Below, in pieces: positions 36,802 to 47,179 of a stretch of DNA of 64,000 nucleotides (positions within the stretch are counted from its first letter, which is position 1; each line of letters starts with the position of its first letter). Source of the DNA: Catonia carolina (lineage: Eukaryota; Arthropoda; Insecta; Hemiptera; Achilidae); NCBI GenBank assembly GCA_035578175.1, contig JAQMRL010000003.1, positions 96,579,969-96,643,968 of the forward strand. The letters run 5' to 3'. The notes below the pieces were generated by a model that was not told the origin of the DNA, did not search any database, and saw only the letters and a list, made by a program, of their open reading frames with translations. The translations under genes were made by a program, and so were the position numbers.

Positions 36802-37587
36802 CCGGGTGTCCTACGGAATTTGACAATAAGGAAATATCATTGATTTCATTAGTTTCTTTATGTTTGCCTCCCACAAATAAATGAAGACTTGTTATATAAT
36901 CAGGAATCATTAGAAAATGTTTAGACGTTTAAATAATATCAGTTTTGATACATTTTAGCTTAAAATATATAAATTTGTAAACCGTTTTCTATTTCAATAT
37001 AGCAAATTTTACGAAGTACAGTAGTTGGCTTGTTTGTGTGGAATAATTGTTAACGTTATAGTGTGGGGGTAATTGGTGGTTCGAATCCATCTTTGGTAAA
37101 ATATTTATATTGGTAAAAAATATTGGAAATAAATTTTATAAAAATAAATAATATAGTATAACATATTTTTGTTTAATAAATATAAACATTTATAAATTAA
37201 AAAAAAAGATTTTTTGTTACTTTACTATACATAAATAAAAATATAAAATAAAAATCGAATTCAATACAAAAAAAAATCACCAGTTTTGAACCTGAGCTTT
37301 CTCAATTACGGACCAGTATGTTAACCATGACTACAAAGAATCACACATATATGATGTAAAACTTAAGGGATTTAAACAGACATCGTTGCATTACATATAT
37401 TTTTTTAATGATTTTAAGCTGAAATACAGCTTAAAATGTATCCATATTTTTATTTTATAAAGGTCTAAACATTTTCTAATGATTTCTGATTATAACAAGT
37501 CCTCATTTGTTCGTGGGATGGAAACGTCAACAAAGTAATGAAAACCAATGATATTTCCCTATAGTTCAAATTCCGTGAGACACCCGG
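36802..37587. mobile_element. Foldback DNA element with long inverted arms and tRNA-like segments
   Basis: The left end reads CCGGGTGTCCTACGGAATTT and the right end, reverse-complemented, CCGGGTGTCTCACGGAATTT. Each is bordered by TA. The arms continue to match for at least ~160 bp (GGAAATATCATTG, ACTTGTTAT, ATCATTAGAAAATGTTTAGA, GATACATTTTA). Further in, both arms carry a tRNA-like stretch: GGTGGTTCGAATCCATC at 37077-37093, and on the other strand GCTCAGGTTCAAAACTGG near 37280-37300. The inner ~120 bp is AT-rich with no coding capacity. A TA target and long inverted arms fit a nonautonomous Tc1-mariner-type foldback MITE, but the superfamily is not proven. Confidence 0.75.
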
Positions 37588-38279
37588 TATATCTTGGCTA
37601 CTAAATTATGTATTTAGTATTTTATTTCTATATTTATCTCATAACGTTAATATCACTATTTCAATAAAATTTGAATTCTTTAATTGTATTTCCCGATCGC
37701 CATTTTCATAAAAAGTAAAACAAAACAACAGATAAGTTAATTTGCAACTGTTTTACATTTAACATATTTAAACCACTAGATTATTTCCTAAAAATAGCAG
37801 AGAATCAATCTCTGGACCTTTAAAAAAACAGTCTACTGTAACAGTAGACTGTTAATTCATGTTCACTGAATGGTTAGAAAATATTATCAGAGGAAATCAT
37901 TCGTGATTTATACTTTAAGTAAGAAATTTCTTAAGTTGTTTTGCAAGTCCAGCAATAACTGTTTAAAATGCTTTACGTTGGCAATAACACACAAACGAGA
38001 AAAATAATGAACACAGTCTTTCTAAATAAATCAGAAATATGTGTATTTCAGACGTACATTTTCTTGAATATTGTAGTAAGTAAATAATATGTTGTAATAA
38101 GAATTATAAAATAAAATTATTGCAGCCCGATTGATCTGTTAGGTGTGTGTGGGTGGGTCTGCGCGCGCGTGTGTATTTGTGTGTGTGAACTAAATAACTA
38201 TTAATAAGACTTTCTCAAATACAGCAATTTTATTTAAAATCGCCTGATTACTAAATTTTTGTGCTTTTAAAAATAGAGT
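37588..38279. other. Unassigned stretch with a perfect hairpin and a GT/GC alternating tract
   Basis: A 13-bp-stem hairpin lies at 37827-37853, and an alternating purine-pyrimidine tract (GTGTGTG...GCGCGCGCGTGTG) at about 38141-38188. Nothing coding. Confidence 0.6.
37827..37853. repeat. Perfect 13-bp inverted repeat
   Basis: AACAGTCTACTGT and ACAGTAGACTGTT are separated by one base. No terminator or RNA gene context is recognised. Confidence 0.85.
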
Positions 38280-38520
38280 AAGTGGCATGTCCTTGGACAT
38301 TCATGGGGCTACGGTCTTGTAGTAAAAGTGAATTTTTCATTATTGCGTCCTTAATGTGGATTTTAGAAGAAAAGTCTATGTATAATCAAAGCTGCAGAAA
38401 ATTAAAAACCAACAAATTTTTACCGTTTTCTACAGTACCTACTTAGTGCTAAACATTGGACTAAGTCAACAATTAGTGATTTTTCATAATTTGTTCATCA
38501 AAATCAAGGTCCAACTGAGG
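38280..38520 (+). repeat. Rep-E fragment (upstream part of the family)
   Basis: Shares a run of blocks with 39930-40200 and the minus strand of 16600-16790: CTACAG-, TTAGTGCTAAAC-, AATTAGTGATTTTTCAT-type words and the TTGCGTCCTTAATGTGGATT block. Strongly diverged. Confidence 0.45.
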
Positions 38521-38739
38521 GTGGTTTTTCATTTAGCGTCATCCACTCATTATTAAAATTAGGATTATCTTTATCATTATTAGATTATCTTTATAATGAC
38601 AAAAACATATCAATATTATTTTATGTAATTTTAGAATTTATAAAGATTATTTTAATATGGGGGTAAATTAAACTAATTTATACGCTTGTAAGATATATAC
38701 CAGAATGTTTAAAATAAATTAAGAAATTATTAATCTTCT

Positions 38740-39075
38740 TCCAAACAATGATTAGGCCGCAGCCTGTTCCAAACTCACACACTATATCTTTTACCTTCAT
38801 CTTGTTCTAGGTCAACCGATATCCCTTTTCACTTCTGGAGCATACCAGTGCGCCTGCTTAGGTATCTTATGATCTGACATCCTTTCCATGAGCTGTCTCC
38901 AACTTTGGCGATTATCCTTTATCTTTTCGTTCAAGTTGTAAGTACCCAATTCTAACCTTATTACTATATTTATTCTATCCAAGCGTGTACATCCCTTAGT
39001 CGTTCGCAGATATTTCACCTTCAACCGTCTGGATGGGTTTTTGTAGTAGTCCAAAAAATTAAAAATTAAATAATT
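38740..39075 (-). pseudogene. LINE relic, C-terminal TKGCTRLDRI region
   Basis: The minus strand reads TTKGCTRLDRINIVIRLELG, then YNLNEKIKDNRQSWRQLMER and HKIPKQAHWYAPEVKRDIG. The expected GRPRKRW motif is broken by a stop just after RDIG. This is the C-terminal tail of a non-Jockey LINE lineage that also left relics at 27490-27720, 47180-48017 and 48490-48905. RT motifs are absent. The 3' end has TTCCAAACTCACACAC, similar to TTCCGAACTCACATAC at 48498, so the two share a 3' end. Confidence 0.78.
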
Positions 39076-39929
39076 TGTCATTAAAATTCCTTTAAATCTT
39101 TCCCTGATTAATAATACATATATTGAAACGTTGTATAACATAAGGATTATATTATATAATTAATATTTTCATTTTGGAACAATGATGTGGAAATAAATAA
39201 AAAAGTAGGTTGGTACTAAAGGAATCTGACCATAAATTTGCGAACGTTACATTTTATGGTTACAGTGATGTTCATGGTTCAAAGGAAAAATAATAAAAGA
39301 ACCATAGAATACGCAACGTCCAGACAACAGACTTATGAGCGAAGAATATTGAAACCGGTATATTTAAAAAAAAATGAGTGGGTATATTATATGAGTGGGA
39401 CGTCAAATTTCCTTTCGTTTGGTGGGTGTGCTTAGTTTTGTTACTTCATTGTCAGCGGAACAGTCAAGAAAATATAACAAAAAGATATCAACTAAGATAA
39501 CATCATTGCTGTAATAATAGTCTAATGTATAGACAGTGTTATAAATGATTATTTAAAGAGGAGACCGATAAAATCAATAAAACGTTATTTTCATTAAGTA
39601 ACCTAATTGACTGTTTAGGTTTTAATTTATTGATTGGATAATTTATGGATCTTTGTTTTAAAAAATACACTGTTTTTCTTGTCGTATTTTTTCTTGATAA
39701 AATCCTACAACAATCTATTGATTGTCCAATCAGAATAAAAAGTTAAAAAAAAATCTGGTGTGAAACACACGACTTTCTTTTGCCAATGCAAATAATGAAC
39801 AATATAACCTAATATTAGTAATAAAACATTAGAAATAAACAAAATAACTAACCTCAAAAAACATAACCTTATTTTAATCATGATGCAAAATGAAAACCAA
39901 CAGTTCGGCCAAGTAATACGGAAAATCAC
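39076..39929. other. Unassigned stretch
   Basis: No supported feature; short frames at 39238-39435 and 39705-39929 show no domain. Confidence 0.35.
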
Positions 39930-40499
39930 TCTTTCACGCTATACTAGGCTCTGTAGAGAAAATGCTTTAAATAAAAGTTGTAGGTTTTTTATTTTCTATA
40001 AATTTGACTATGTACAGTTTTGTCATAAAATGGCCAAAATCTTAAAAAATCCATTTTTTACAGATTTTCATGAAAAAATAGAAAATCACTAATTAGCGCT
40101 AAACGAAGCGTTATACAAATAAAATGTTGAAAAGAAAAGTTTTAGATTTGTAAATTGTCAATAACTTTGACTATATACACCTTTCCTCTAAAATGCATAT
40201 TAAGGCTGCCATCTTAAAAAAACCGTTTTTTTCTACGAGCAAATCGTCCCCAAGAATTTCAGCAGACATGGCGCCTACCCTATCTTGTAGAGTTTAAAAA
40301 ATAGTAAAGAAGGTGATTTTTTAAAAAATCGTTGGGGACGTTTTTGAGAAAATCACAAAAAAGTTAAAAATGACACGTATAATTTACTACTTCCGGTTGA
40401 CCGATTTTGATGTAATTGTTCGTTTCGGGTCCTCTAGTAGTACCTAACTTAAGTTTCAAGTTTCAACTTGGTGCAATGTTACGTTCTTGAAATATTTTG

Positions 40500-40534
<35 letters not shown>

Positions 40535-40677
40535 CAATCGCTAAAAACATGTTTTTACGGTTCAGGGGGTCTGAAAGTGTGAAGATCCGGTGAAAACTCG
40601 ATTTCGAAAAATCGATATGAAAACAATACTTTTCCAAGTTTCAACTTGGTACGATGTTCCGTTCTTGAAATATTTTG

Positions 40678-40715
<38 letters not shown>

Positions 40716-40860
40716 AATCGCTAAAAACATGTTTTTTTGTTTCAGGGAGTCTGAAAATGTGAAGATCCGGTGACCACTCGATTTCGAAAAATCGATATGA
40801 AAACAATACCTTTCCTTCCTTTATATTCATATAAGCAAGAGAAAGTAAAAAATATCGACA
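39930..40860 (+). repeat. Rep-E repeat, longest copy, with duplicated (CA)n module
   Basis: Begins with TATACTAGGCTCTGTAGAGA and continues through AAAATCACTAATTAGCGCTA, AATTTCAGCAGACATGGCGC, TATCTTGTAGAGT, TTTTTGAGAAAATCACAAAA and GGTTGACCGATTTTGATG to two consecutive copies of a (CA)n-centred module. It is the most complete of four copies in the window. The minus-strand open frame at 40555-40830 is created by this duplication and is not considered a gene. Confidence 0.78.
40458..40815 (+). repeat. Tandem duplication, ~178-bp unit containing (CA)n
   Basis: Unit 1 is 40458-40635 and unit 2 is 40636-40815. Both begin AAGTTTCAACTTGGT, contain TCTTGAAATATTTTGTTCAC, a (CA)n array, CAATCGCTAAAAACATG, GAAGATCCGGTGA and TCGAAAAATCGATATGAAAA, and end ACAATAC-TTTCC. 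They differ at only a few positions, so the duplication is recent relative to the family. Confidence 0.9.
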
Positions 40861-41431
40861 CTAACTTTTCTAGTTGTACTTTTTTCTTGATAATTTCCTG
40901 TAACAGTCTGTTGATTGTCCGATCAGAAAGTAAAAGTATAAAAAATACGTGATGTTAATATTAATTACATGGTTATTATAAGACTTGATAGTTTTTATGA
41001 ACTTCATAAATTTTGGAAGTTTTATAATTTACTTGAATTATCAATAGGTTGTTTTCTAGACAACAATGTAATTTTCCAGCTGATTTATATTTACGTGAAA
41101 GCTTAAATCTGCCTTTAGACATCCGAAGACTGGTTGTCAACTAGCCAACCTACCACACCGCTTCCACAAAAGGAGTACCTAAGTTACTCTAGAAGTCCTC
41201 AATATAAGAAAAGTGGTGGAATTTTATTCAACTGACGACAAAAATTGACAGTACCCATCGTTTTATTGCTGTAATGTAAATAAGAGATTTTCCGGACTGA
41301 TTTAAACTTATCTAACTAGAAGATAACACAACAGAATAAAAACACGGTTTATTGAATTGAAGCTTTGTAATGTTTTTTTATACATTCTAACAATTTTTGT
41401 TGATTAAAAAGATCATAATTTAAGTTAATCT
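40861..41431. other. Unassigned stretch
   Basis: No supported feature. Confidence 0.35.
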
Positions 41432-41620
41432 TAATTAATTTCATTAGTATGTAACCAATGAAAAATTGCACAACGATCTAAATCTGCCCTTCATAAAAGA
41501 AGAAATTAAACAACGAAGCAACGTTTAAAAAAGTTAAAAGATCATAAAAATCCTTTCTCAATCAACTCCCTGACAACAGCGAAGATACTCAAGGACTGAA
41601 ACTTTTTAAAACATTGAACT
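41432..41620 (+). pseudogene. Jockey-type relic, last ~60 residues of ORF2
   Basis: With frame changes the plus strand reads YVTNEKLHNDLNLPFIKEEI, then KQRSN, KKLKDHKNPF and LPDNSEDTQGLK. The order corresponds to PWY-...LH-DL-...EEI-...H-N...LLDNS in the intact Jockey at 52419-55109. Only the extreme C-terminus is left, with at least two indels. The 3' boundary is uncertain. Confidence 0.6.
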
Positions 41621-42224
41621 TTTCTTTACAATTCTGTTAATCATTTAACCTGTTTAATTTTTCCTACTTCTACTACAAATCATCGGTATCTCATAATCGG
41701 CATCATTATCATCTTCATTACTATCATCGTCATCTTCAGCTTCGAATGCGTCATGTTTCAAGATATGTACAGTTCGGCGACAAGTTTAGTTTTTTTTTTG
41801 TTTAGAGTTTTTCTTCAGAGGTCTTCTTTTTTTTGAAACAAACGACTGAGTGTGTTTTACAATTTCATTCTAAGAACGTCATTGTTCAAACTTTTATCGT
41901 CTTTAGAGTACTAAAATTTTATATTGTACATTAAAAAAATTTATAGCAAAATAATCAACATTTTTTAATTTTTTGTCAGTAACTACCCATTTATTTCCAG
42001 ATTATGACTAATTATTTTTTAAGTACGAAAATGGGTAAAATTAAACAAAAAGAAACCCAGATAAAAGCCCACTTAGTGTGTCTAAGATTAATTACCAGTG
42101 GTTACATTACCAAGAAGTAGTTTCCCAAATAGTTGTAACTTAACTGCCTATGAAATGTAACTTTTCATCAATTTTCCGATTAGATGTACCTGAATATTTT
42201 TTTATTTAACTTACTACTACATTG
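41621..42224. other. AT-rich stretch, nothing recognised
   Basis: No supported feature. Confidence 0.4.
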
Positions 42225-42500
42225 AAATCGATTTATTTAATAATGAATAATTGAGATAGCAAATAGTGACAACCAAATGGAAGGGAAACATCCATCGATC
42301 TTTTATGATAATTTCAGAATAATAAAACACAAACGAATATTGAACTCTTAATTTGATTTAACTATCGTTACGGGAAGTTGAAAATCAAATCTTTTGAACC
42401 TTAAATTTTGAGTTAATCTAATTAACTAAAAGAAAAGAAAATTTTATGTTTGTACAGTCTATCTAAGTATTTTTCACTGAAATGTGAATTTTTTTTACTA
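42225..42500 (+). repeat. Rep-F degenerate repeat, copy 4
   Basis: Contains GAAGGGAAACATCCATCGAT, CTTAAATTTTGAGTTAA, GTTTGTACAGTCTATCTAAG and CACTGAAATGTGAATTTTT in the Rep-F order. Confidence 0.45.
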
Positions 42501-43184
42501 ACCTTAAGTTTAGATCTCCAAAAATTAATTCCTAGCCTACTTATAAACAGATTATGTGTTAACTATTACATTGCTCAAATTATAAAAATACAAAATTGAA
42601 AAATTTCAAAAACTATTTTAAGGTATATTACATAAACATAAATTTGCATATCTTCATCAATAAACAACAAGTGTAAGTTAATTAAAAAACTGAGTACAAC
42701 TCCTACCAAAACAACTTATTTTATTTATTTCTCTAAATATTTATAGCAAAGAGTAAAAACACAGAAATGTTTAAAAGTAATTTGGCATTATGACTGGAAT
42801 GAAATAACAATAAACTTAAAAATTGTTCAACGGAAAAAATAAAGAACAAAATAAAAAAGGTGAAGTACTTTACTATGCTTTTAAGTAGGTTATACTTTTG
42901 TTTGTCGTGTCGAATAGATTTATGAGAATAAAAACTTTTCTTTGGGAAGTGAAAACAATTTGGAAGCATATTAGAAGTAGGAACAACAGAAATTCGCGCG
43001 CGCACAACAAATGTATATGTGTGTATGTGTTAGATGGAGAAGTATAGTGCAGAAGGGAGTCTCGATTTAGAGAATGACGTGACTTGAAGCTTCAAATTGG
43101 AGCCGAAACTTAGTTTTCCAATTCATTTCCCACCCAGGGACTGTCTCGCTTGTACGATTCTCTTTCTTTCTCTTATTTATTCAG

Positions 43185-43189
<5 letters not shown>
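42501..43189. other. Unassigned stretch
   Basis: No supported gene. The minus-strand frame at 42733-43005 lacks any recognised domain. Confidence 0.35.

Positions 43190-43233
<44 letters not shown>
43190..43233 (+). repeat. (TC)n microsatellite
   Basis: 22 TC units. The plus-strand frame across it (43097-43306) is a repeat artefact. Confidence 0.95.
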
Positions 43234-43238
<5 letters not shown>

Positions 43239-43827
43239 TTTATCTGAACGCGCAGTTGTTTAATAATCTGTTATGGCAGCCACAATGTACAACGAACGTT
43301 GTCTAAATATGGTATAATCTTTAATAAAAGAGATTATAATATTTTGCTGTCATAACGCATAAATTTCAAATTTCAGTTCACTGAATATGAATATATAATG
43401 AATTTATTAATGCAATTCATTTCATACACTAAAATAGCATTTTGTTGTTTAATTTAAGGATAAAGTTTTTCTTCAGATTCTGATTTTAATATTGTTTTCA
43501 CGAAAAAATGTATAATCAGTTTTGTAGTTAAGAAGTTGTACAAAACTTTGTAAATCCAACGATTTGATCATGTTTATTAAAGAAAAACAAAATAAGTTTT
43601 GAAGAGTTGTTATATTCTGTAGATTAAGATAAAAAGTAAGGTTTTTTCAGCTGATATAAACTTTTTATAAGAAGAGCTATGTATTTAATTAATTAAAATA
43701 AATAATATATTTTTTATTTATTTATGTAGTATTTTAATTACTGAATATTATGGTGGCAGTTTACTTGAAAATTAAGTACTTCCCTGGCGCAGTAAATTGC
43801 TCAAAAGAATAATTATGTAACATAATG
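43234..43827. other. AT-rich stretch, nothing recognised
   Basis: No supported feature. Confidence 0.4.
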
Positions 43828-44405
43828 TAACGTTAGGGTTCTTTCGGGATCTGTTTATAATAAATGATAGGCCTACACAAAATTCTTGTTTACTTATAAC
43901 AAATATTTATTAACAGAATAATAAATTACAATAAATATTTGTATCACTACTTTAAATTACAATTAAAATCAACGAGATTAATAGCAAGAATATTGCTACA
44001 AACCTAAATCTTTAACCAAACTTAACTACAATTAAAAAATGGCTGAATCTCAACAAGTTTTACCTGAATACAATCGCTCACTATTAACTGTACGCACAAA
44101 CCCTATTATCGTATACACCCAAACCAAATCAGTAACTTGCAGAACCAGTTGATACTATTTCAATAACAATCCGTTACGCCCTTTAAAATTCCTAATACAA
44201 AACTTCTCGCCCGACAAAGAGCCAGTTTTTATATACCCTTCCTTTAGGATTCGAGAAAGGAAGAGAAAGTACGAGATTAGTAAATACACAATAGGATAAA
44301 AGAATTTACGAGAAATAATACAAAAAAAAATAATAAGACTTCCACAAGTACTATTCTCTGTCCAACAGTTGGAAGATACCATTGCTTATACGCCAGGGCG
44401 CTGTT
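43828..44405 (-). mobile_element. Possible degraded solo LTR, minus strand
   Basis: Read on the minus strand it begins CGTAACAGCGCCCTGGCGTA (first base perhaps mutated from T), has a TATA box GGGTATATAAAAACTG about 175 bp in, and AATAAA-type words downstream. It ends GATCCCGAAAGAACCCTAAC then GTTACA. The end resembles GATCCCGAAACGGACCTTAG of the solo LTR at 24467-25387. No matching target duplication was found, so the call is tentative. Confidence 0.4.
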
Positions 44406-45209
44406 ACGTACTGTGTTAAAAACATTGACTCACGCTATGAAAATAAAACTTAATCTTATTGTAGTCTACATTATACTTATGATATTGAAAAAAATTACGT
44501 TTGCGAATAAAAATGTTTATGTTATTATCTGAAATATTTATAATTATGTCACAGATTTGTTATTACATTTGTAACTGAATATAACTATTTATAGGGTAGT
44601 GTACAGTGTTTTGTTTGTAAAACCATGTTATGAAAAGATAAAATTAAATAAAACATTTTTTTTATTCTTTCAAGATCGATATTTATCAATTTCATCGCCA
44701 TAAGCTTATAAATTCTATAAATGTTTTTTTTTTAATTTTTATTCTATATATTTAACTATTTACTTTTATTTTAAAGTATTTCATTTCTTTTTAATTTAAA
44801 ATACTGTGTCTTTTAATCGAATGTTGGGGCCGAACATTATTCTTTAAATAATAATCACTTATTTAACTTTAATTTAAATAAGCTTTATAGTATAAATAAA
44901 TTACAGCTAAAACTTATACGTTATTTATTAAATGCTACGTATGTTTGTAGGACAGATAGTAGTGGAGAGCGTATTGCACTAATCACCCACTGTTAAATTG
45001 GAATCGCATATCATTCCCACAGGCTCAAGTGACTGTTTTGTTTAATGTAGTATAGAAAATTGAGAATTATCAGAATAGGCCTCAAGAAACAGTTTTATAC
45101 CATAACTGTCATCGACAAAACTCAACTACTGTTGTCAACAAATAATTGTAGGTTACTTATTTGTTTCAATAATAACATTACAAATTATTAAACAAGAAAC
45201 AAAAACATG
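44406..45209. other. AT-rich stretch, nothing recognised
   Basis: No supported feature. Confidence 0.4.
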
Positions 45210-45760
45210 TCATGTGAAATTTATTATAGAGCTAAATCTATTTTTAGATGATACAGCTTTCTTGCAGTTAATGATAATCCTGCAGATCAGGCACGTAGAC
45301 AGGGAAGGAGGTAAATGGTGTTCAGCTCTTCTTCCTCCCCCCGAACGGAAAATACAAATTTCATACCAGACTTTTTTTGCATCCAGGAGACTCTAAAGGG
45401 GGTATAGGACATGTCAAGAAATTTTGACTATTAGTAGACATTTTGAAATTCCAGATCTGGAATTTTGCATCTCTCATTTCATCTATGAACCTTCACTAGT
45501 TCTAGTGTGGATAGTCGGACTTAGAACCAAAAAGAAATCTCTAGTCTCAGTCCCGCCCCCGCACCAAAATCCTGGTTTGGTAGAAACTATAATCCTACGT
45601 GCCTACTGCAGATACATCAGAACTGTTAAAAGTATTTATATCAATTTTAATAATTGGTTAGACAGTAGGAAAATACAGATTAATAAAACCAAATCTGTAT
45701 TACTGAAAGCTTTAAATTTTGTCAAAGGTTTCGAATGACTCTACAAAGGTGTTAATTATT
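45210..45760 (+). pseudogene. Jockey-type RT relic interrupted by a hAT-like element
   Basis: Upstream of the insertion (45235-45287) the plus strand reads FLDDTAFL, which corresponds to the catalytic FADDTA box with A changed to L. In a shifted frame VNDNPAD follows. Downstream of the insertion (45606-45700) come TSELLK and, after another shift, FNNWLDSRKIQINKTKS, the usual NWL--WKIKIN--KS block that follows the FADD box. Removing the inserted DNA brings these blocks to the normal spacing. Frameshifts and the changed catalytic motif show a dead copy. The 3' part beyond 45720 decays into unrecognisable sequence. Confidence 0.72.
45288..45605. mobile_element. Nonautonomous hAT-like element (318 bp)
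   Basis: The ends are CAGGCACGTAG and, reverse-complemented from the right side, TAGGCACGTAG: an 11-bp terminal inverted repeat with one difference. The flanks are a perfect 8-bp duplication CTGCAGAT (45280-45287 and 45606-45613). CAG/TAG ends with 8-bp duplications are the hAT signature. No transposase is encoded; the 104-residue frame at 45424-45738 runs across the junction and is not a gene. GC-rich tracts (CCTCCCCCCG, CCCGCCCCCGC) lie near each end. Confidence 0.85.
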
Positions 45761-45935
45761 GATTACCTGAAAAAACTAAATGATATTGTGCATTTAAGTG
45801 ACGCAATTATACTACTCCAAGCATTATCAAATTAAATGATAAGTAAAATATTAAAAATTTATTTAAATTTTTTTTCAGGAAGCTTTTTTTTAAGCGATGT
45901 GTTTTGCAAAATAATATATATATTAACACTTAATG

Positions 45936-46078
45936 TGTGTACGTAGCAATCCCTTCAATTTGAGAACAATAAGTAAACCCCGTAACACAATGAGAAGAGG
46001 ATGATATGTATGAAGTTTAAATGAGATGTGTAGTCTTGTACAGACTCAGGCCGACCATTCCTGAGTGGGAAAAAAAAT
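45936..46078 (-). repeat. SINE Rep-C copy 2 (3' body only)
   Basis: The minus strand matches the Rep-C body: AGGAATGGTCGGCCTGAGTC, TGTACAAGACTACACATCTC and the ATTGAAGGGATTGCTACGTA end. The tRNA-like head is missing, as for a 5'-truncated retroposon. It faces copy 3 in inverted orientation ~30 bp away. Confidence 0.72.
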
Positions 46079-46109
46079 TTATAAATATAATTTTAAATTA
46101 CTTTTTAAC

Positions 46110-46400
46110 CTACTGGGTTTTAAGAGGGAAAATTGTCGCCGCGAATCAGCTGTTTAACACCTGATTTTCAGAGTTGAAGGTTCCTGGTTCAAATCCTAGT
46201 ACTAGACCGTGGTTTCCGGTGCACTTGTTAGTCGCGGTTCAATTAACCATACTCTCTCAGGAATGGTCGGCCTGGGTTTGTACAAGACTACACCTCATTT
46301 ACACATCATTCTCATCTCATTAAGCCATGGGGTTGCTTACTGTTCTAAATTGAACAGATTGCAACGTAAATACTCTAGGCATTAAAAAAAATATTTCTTT
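46110..46400 (+). repeat. SINE Rep-C copy 3
   Basis: The head has TCGCCGCGAATCAGCTGTTT and AAGGTTCCTGGTTCAAATCC (B box). The body has CAGGAATGGTCGGCCTGGGT and ACAAGACTACACCTCATTTA, and the end is TGAACAGATTGCAACGTAAA followed by ATTAAAAAAAATA. The A-rich end fits a SINE tail. Confidence 0.78.
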
Positions 46401-47145
46401 TATCAAAATTTCCAATAAATTCGAGAAATGATTTTTTTATATTTTGCGTTTAGTTCACAAACAAATCTAACGGTTCAAAAAACTTGCAAACAGTAGTTCA
46501 AAAATTATTTATTTTCCCGACGACATACTGTACCAAAATAAAACATGTTATCTATTCAAAAAAAGAAATACTTAAGATTTTATCGTTTTACCTAATTTAC
46601 ATAAGATTATATAATATGGATACTAAAAGAACTGGTTAAGAAACAAAAACAAATAGCAGAAAAGAATATTGTTAAGAACTAAATTTATCTTATGTTAAAG
46701 ATAAAATCTAAAACCACACAACATAAAACAATGAGAAATAAATAAACACAATCCTTTAAAGAACACAACAAAAAATGTCACAGTGTTTAATCATAGAATA
46801 CGAATATATTTCTACAGATTCAAGAAGTCATTAATTTTTTATTTTTAAATCTAGAATTATTTATTCAAAATTTTATTTTAATATAAAAGAATTCGTTTTA
46901 CAAGACCATTCTTAATTGTTATGACTTTGGTTACATATCAGCTAACCTGCCAGTTACAACAGAGAAACAAATATCGTAAGTGCGGTTGCCAATGTTTTTT
47001 TCACATAGTACTGACTAGATCATTTCTAGTAATATACACTTAGCAAGTGCACACAAAATATTTAAACGGAAGAACTTATGTTTTTTTTTCAAAAATATGT
47101 TTGAGATTAGGTACTCCAGCGTAACTAATTAAGTAATCACATTTT
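46401..47145. other. AT-rich stretch, nothing recognised
   Basis: No supported feature. Confidence 0.4.
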
Positions 47146-47175
47146 TCTTCTTCTTCTTCTTCTTCTTCTTCTTCT
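47146..47175 (+). repeat. (CTT)n microsatellite at a LINE 3' end
   Basis: Ten CTT units. On the minus strand this is (AAG)n directly after the LINE relic's 3' end, so it may be a 3' microsatellite tail. Confidence 0.9.
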
Positions 47176-47179
47176 ACCG

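Noticed and set aside
40555..40830. 91-residue minus-strand frame with an internal repeat (GKVLFSYRFFEIE twice)
   Set aside because: The protein repeat follows directly from the 178-bp DNA duplication and a CA array; no independent sign of coding.
45424..45738. 104-residue plus-strand frame
   Set aside because: Runs from inside the hAT-like element across its right end into the Jockey relic, so it is a junction artefact.
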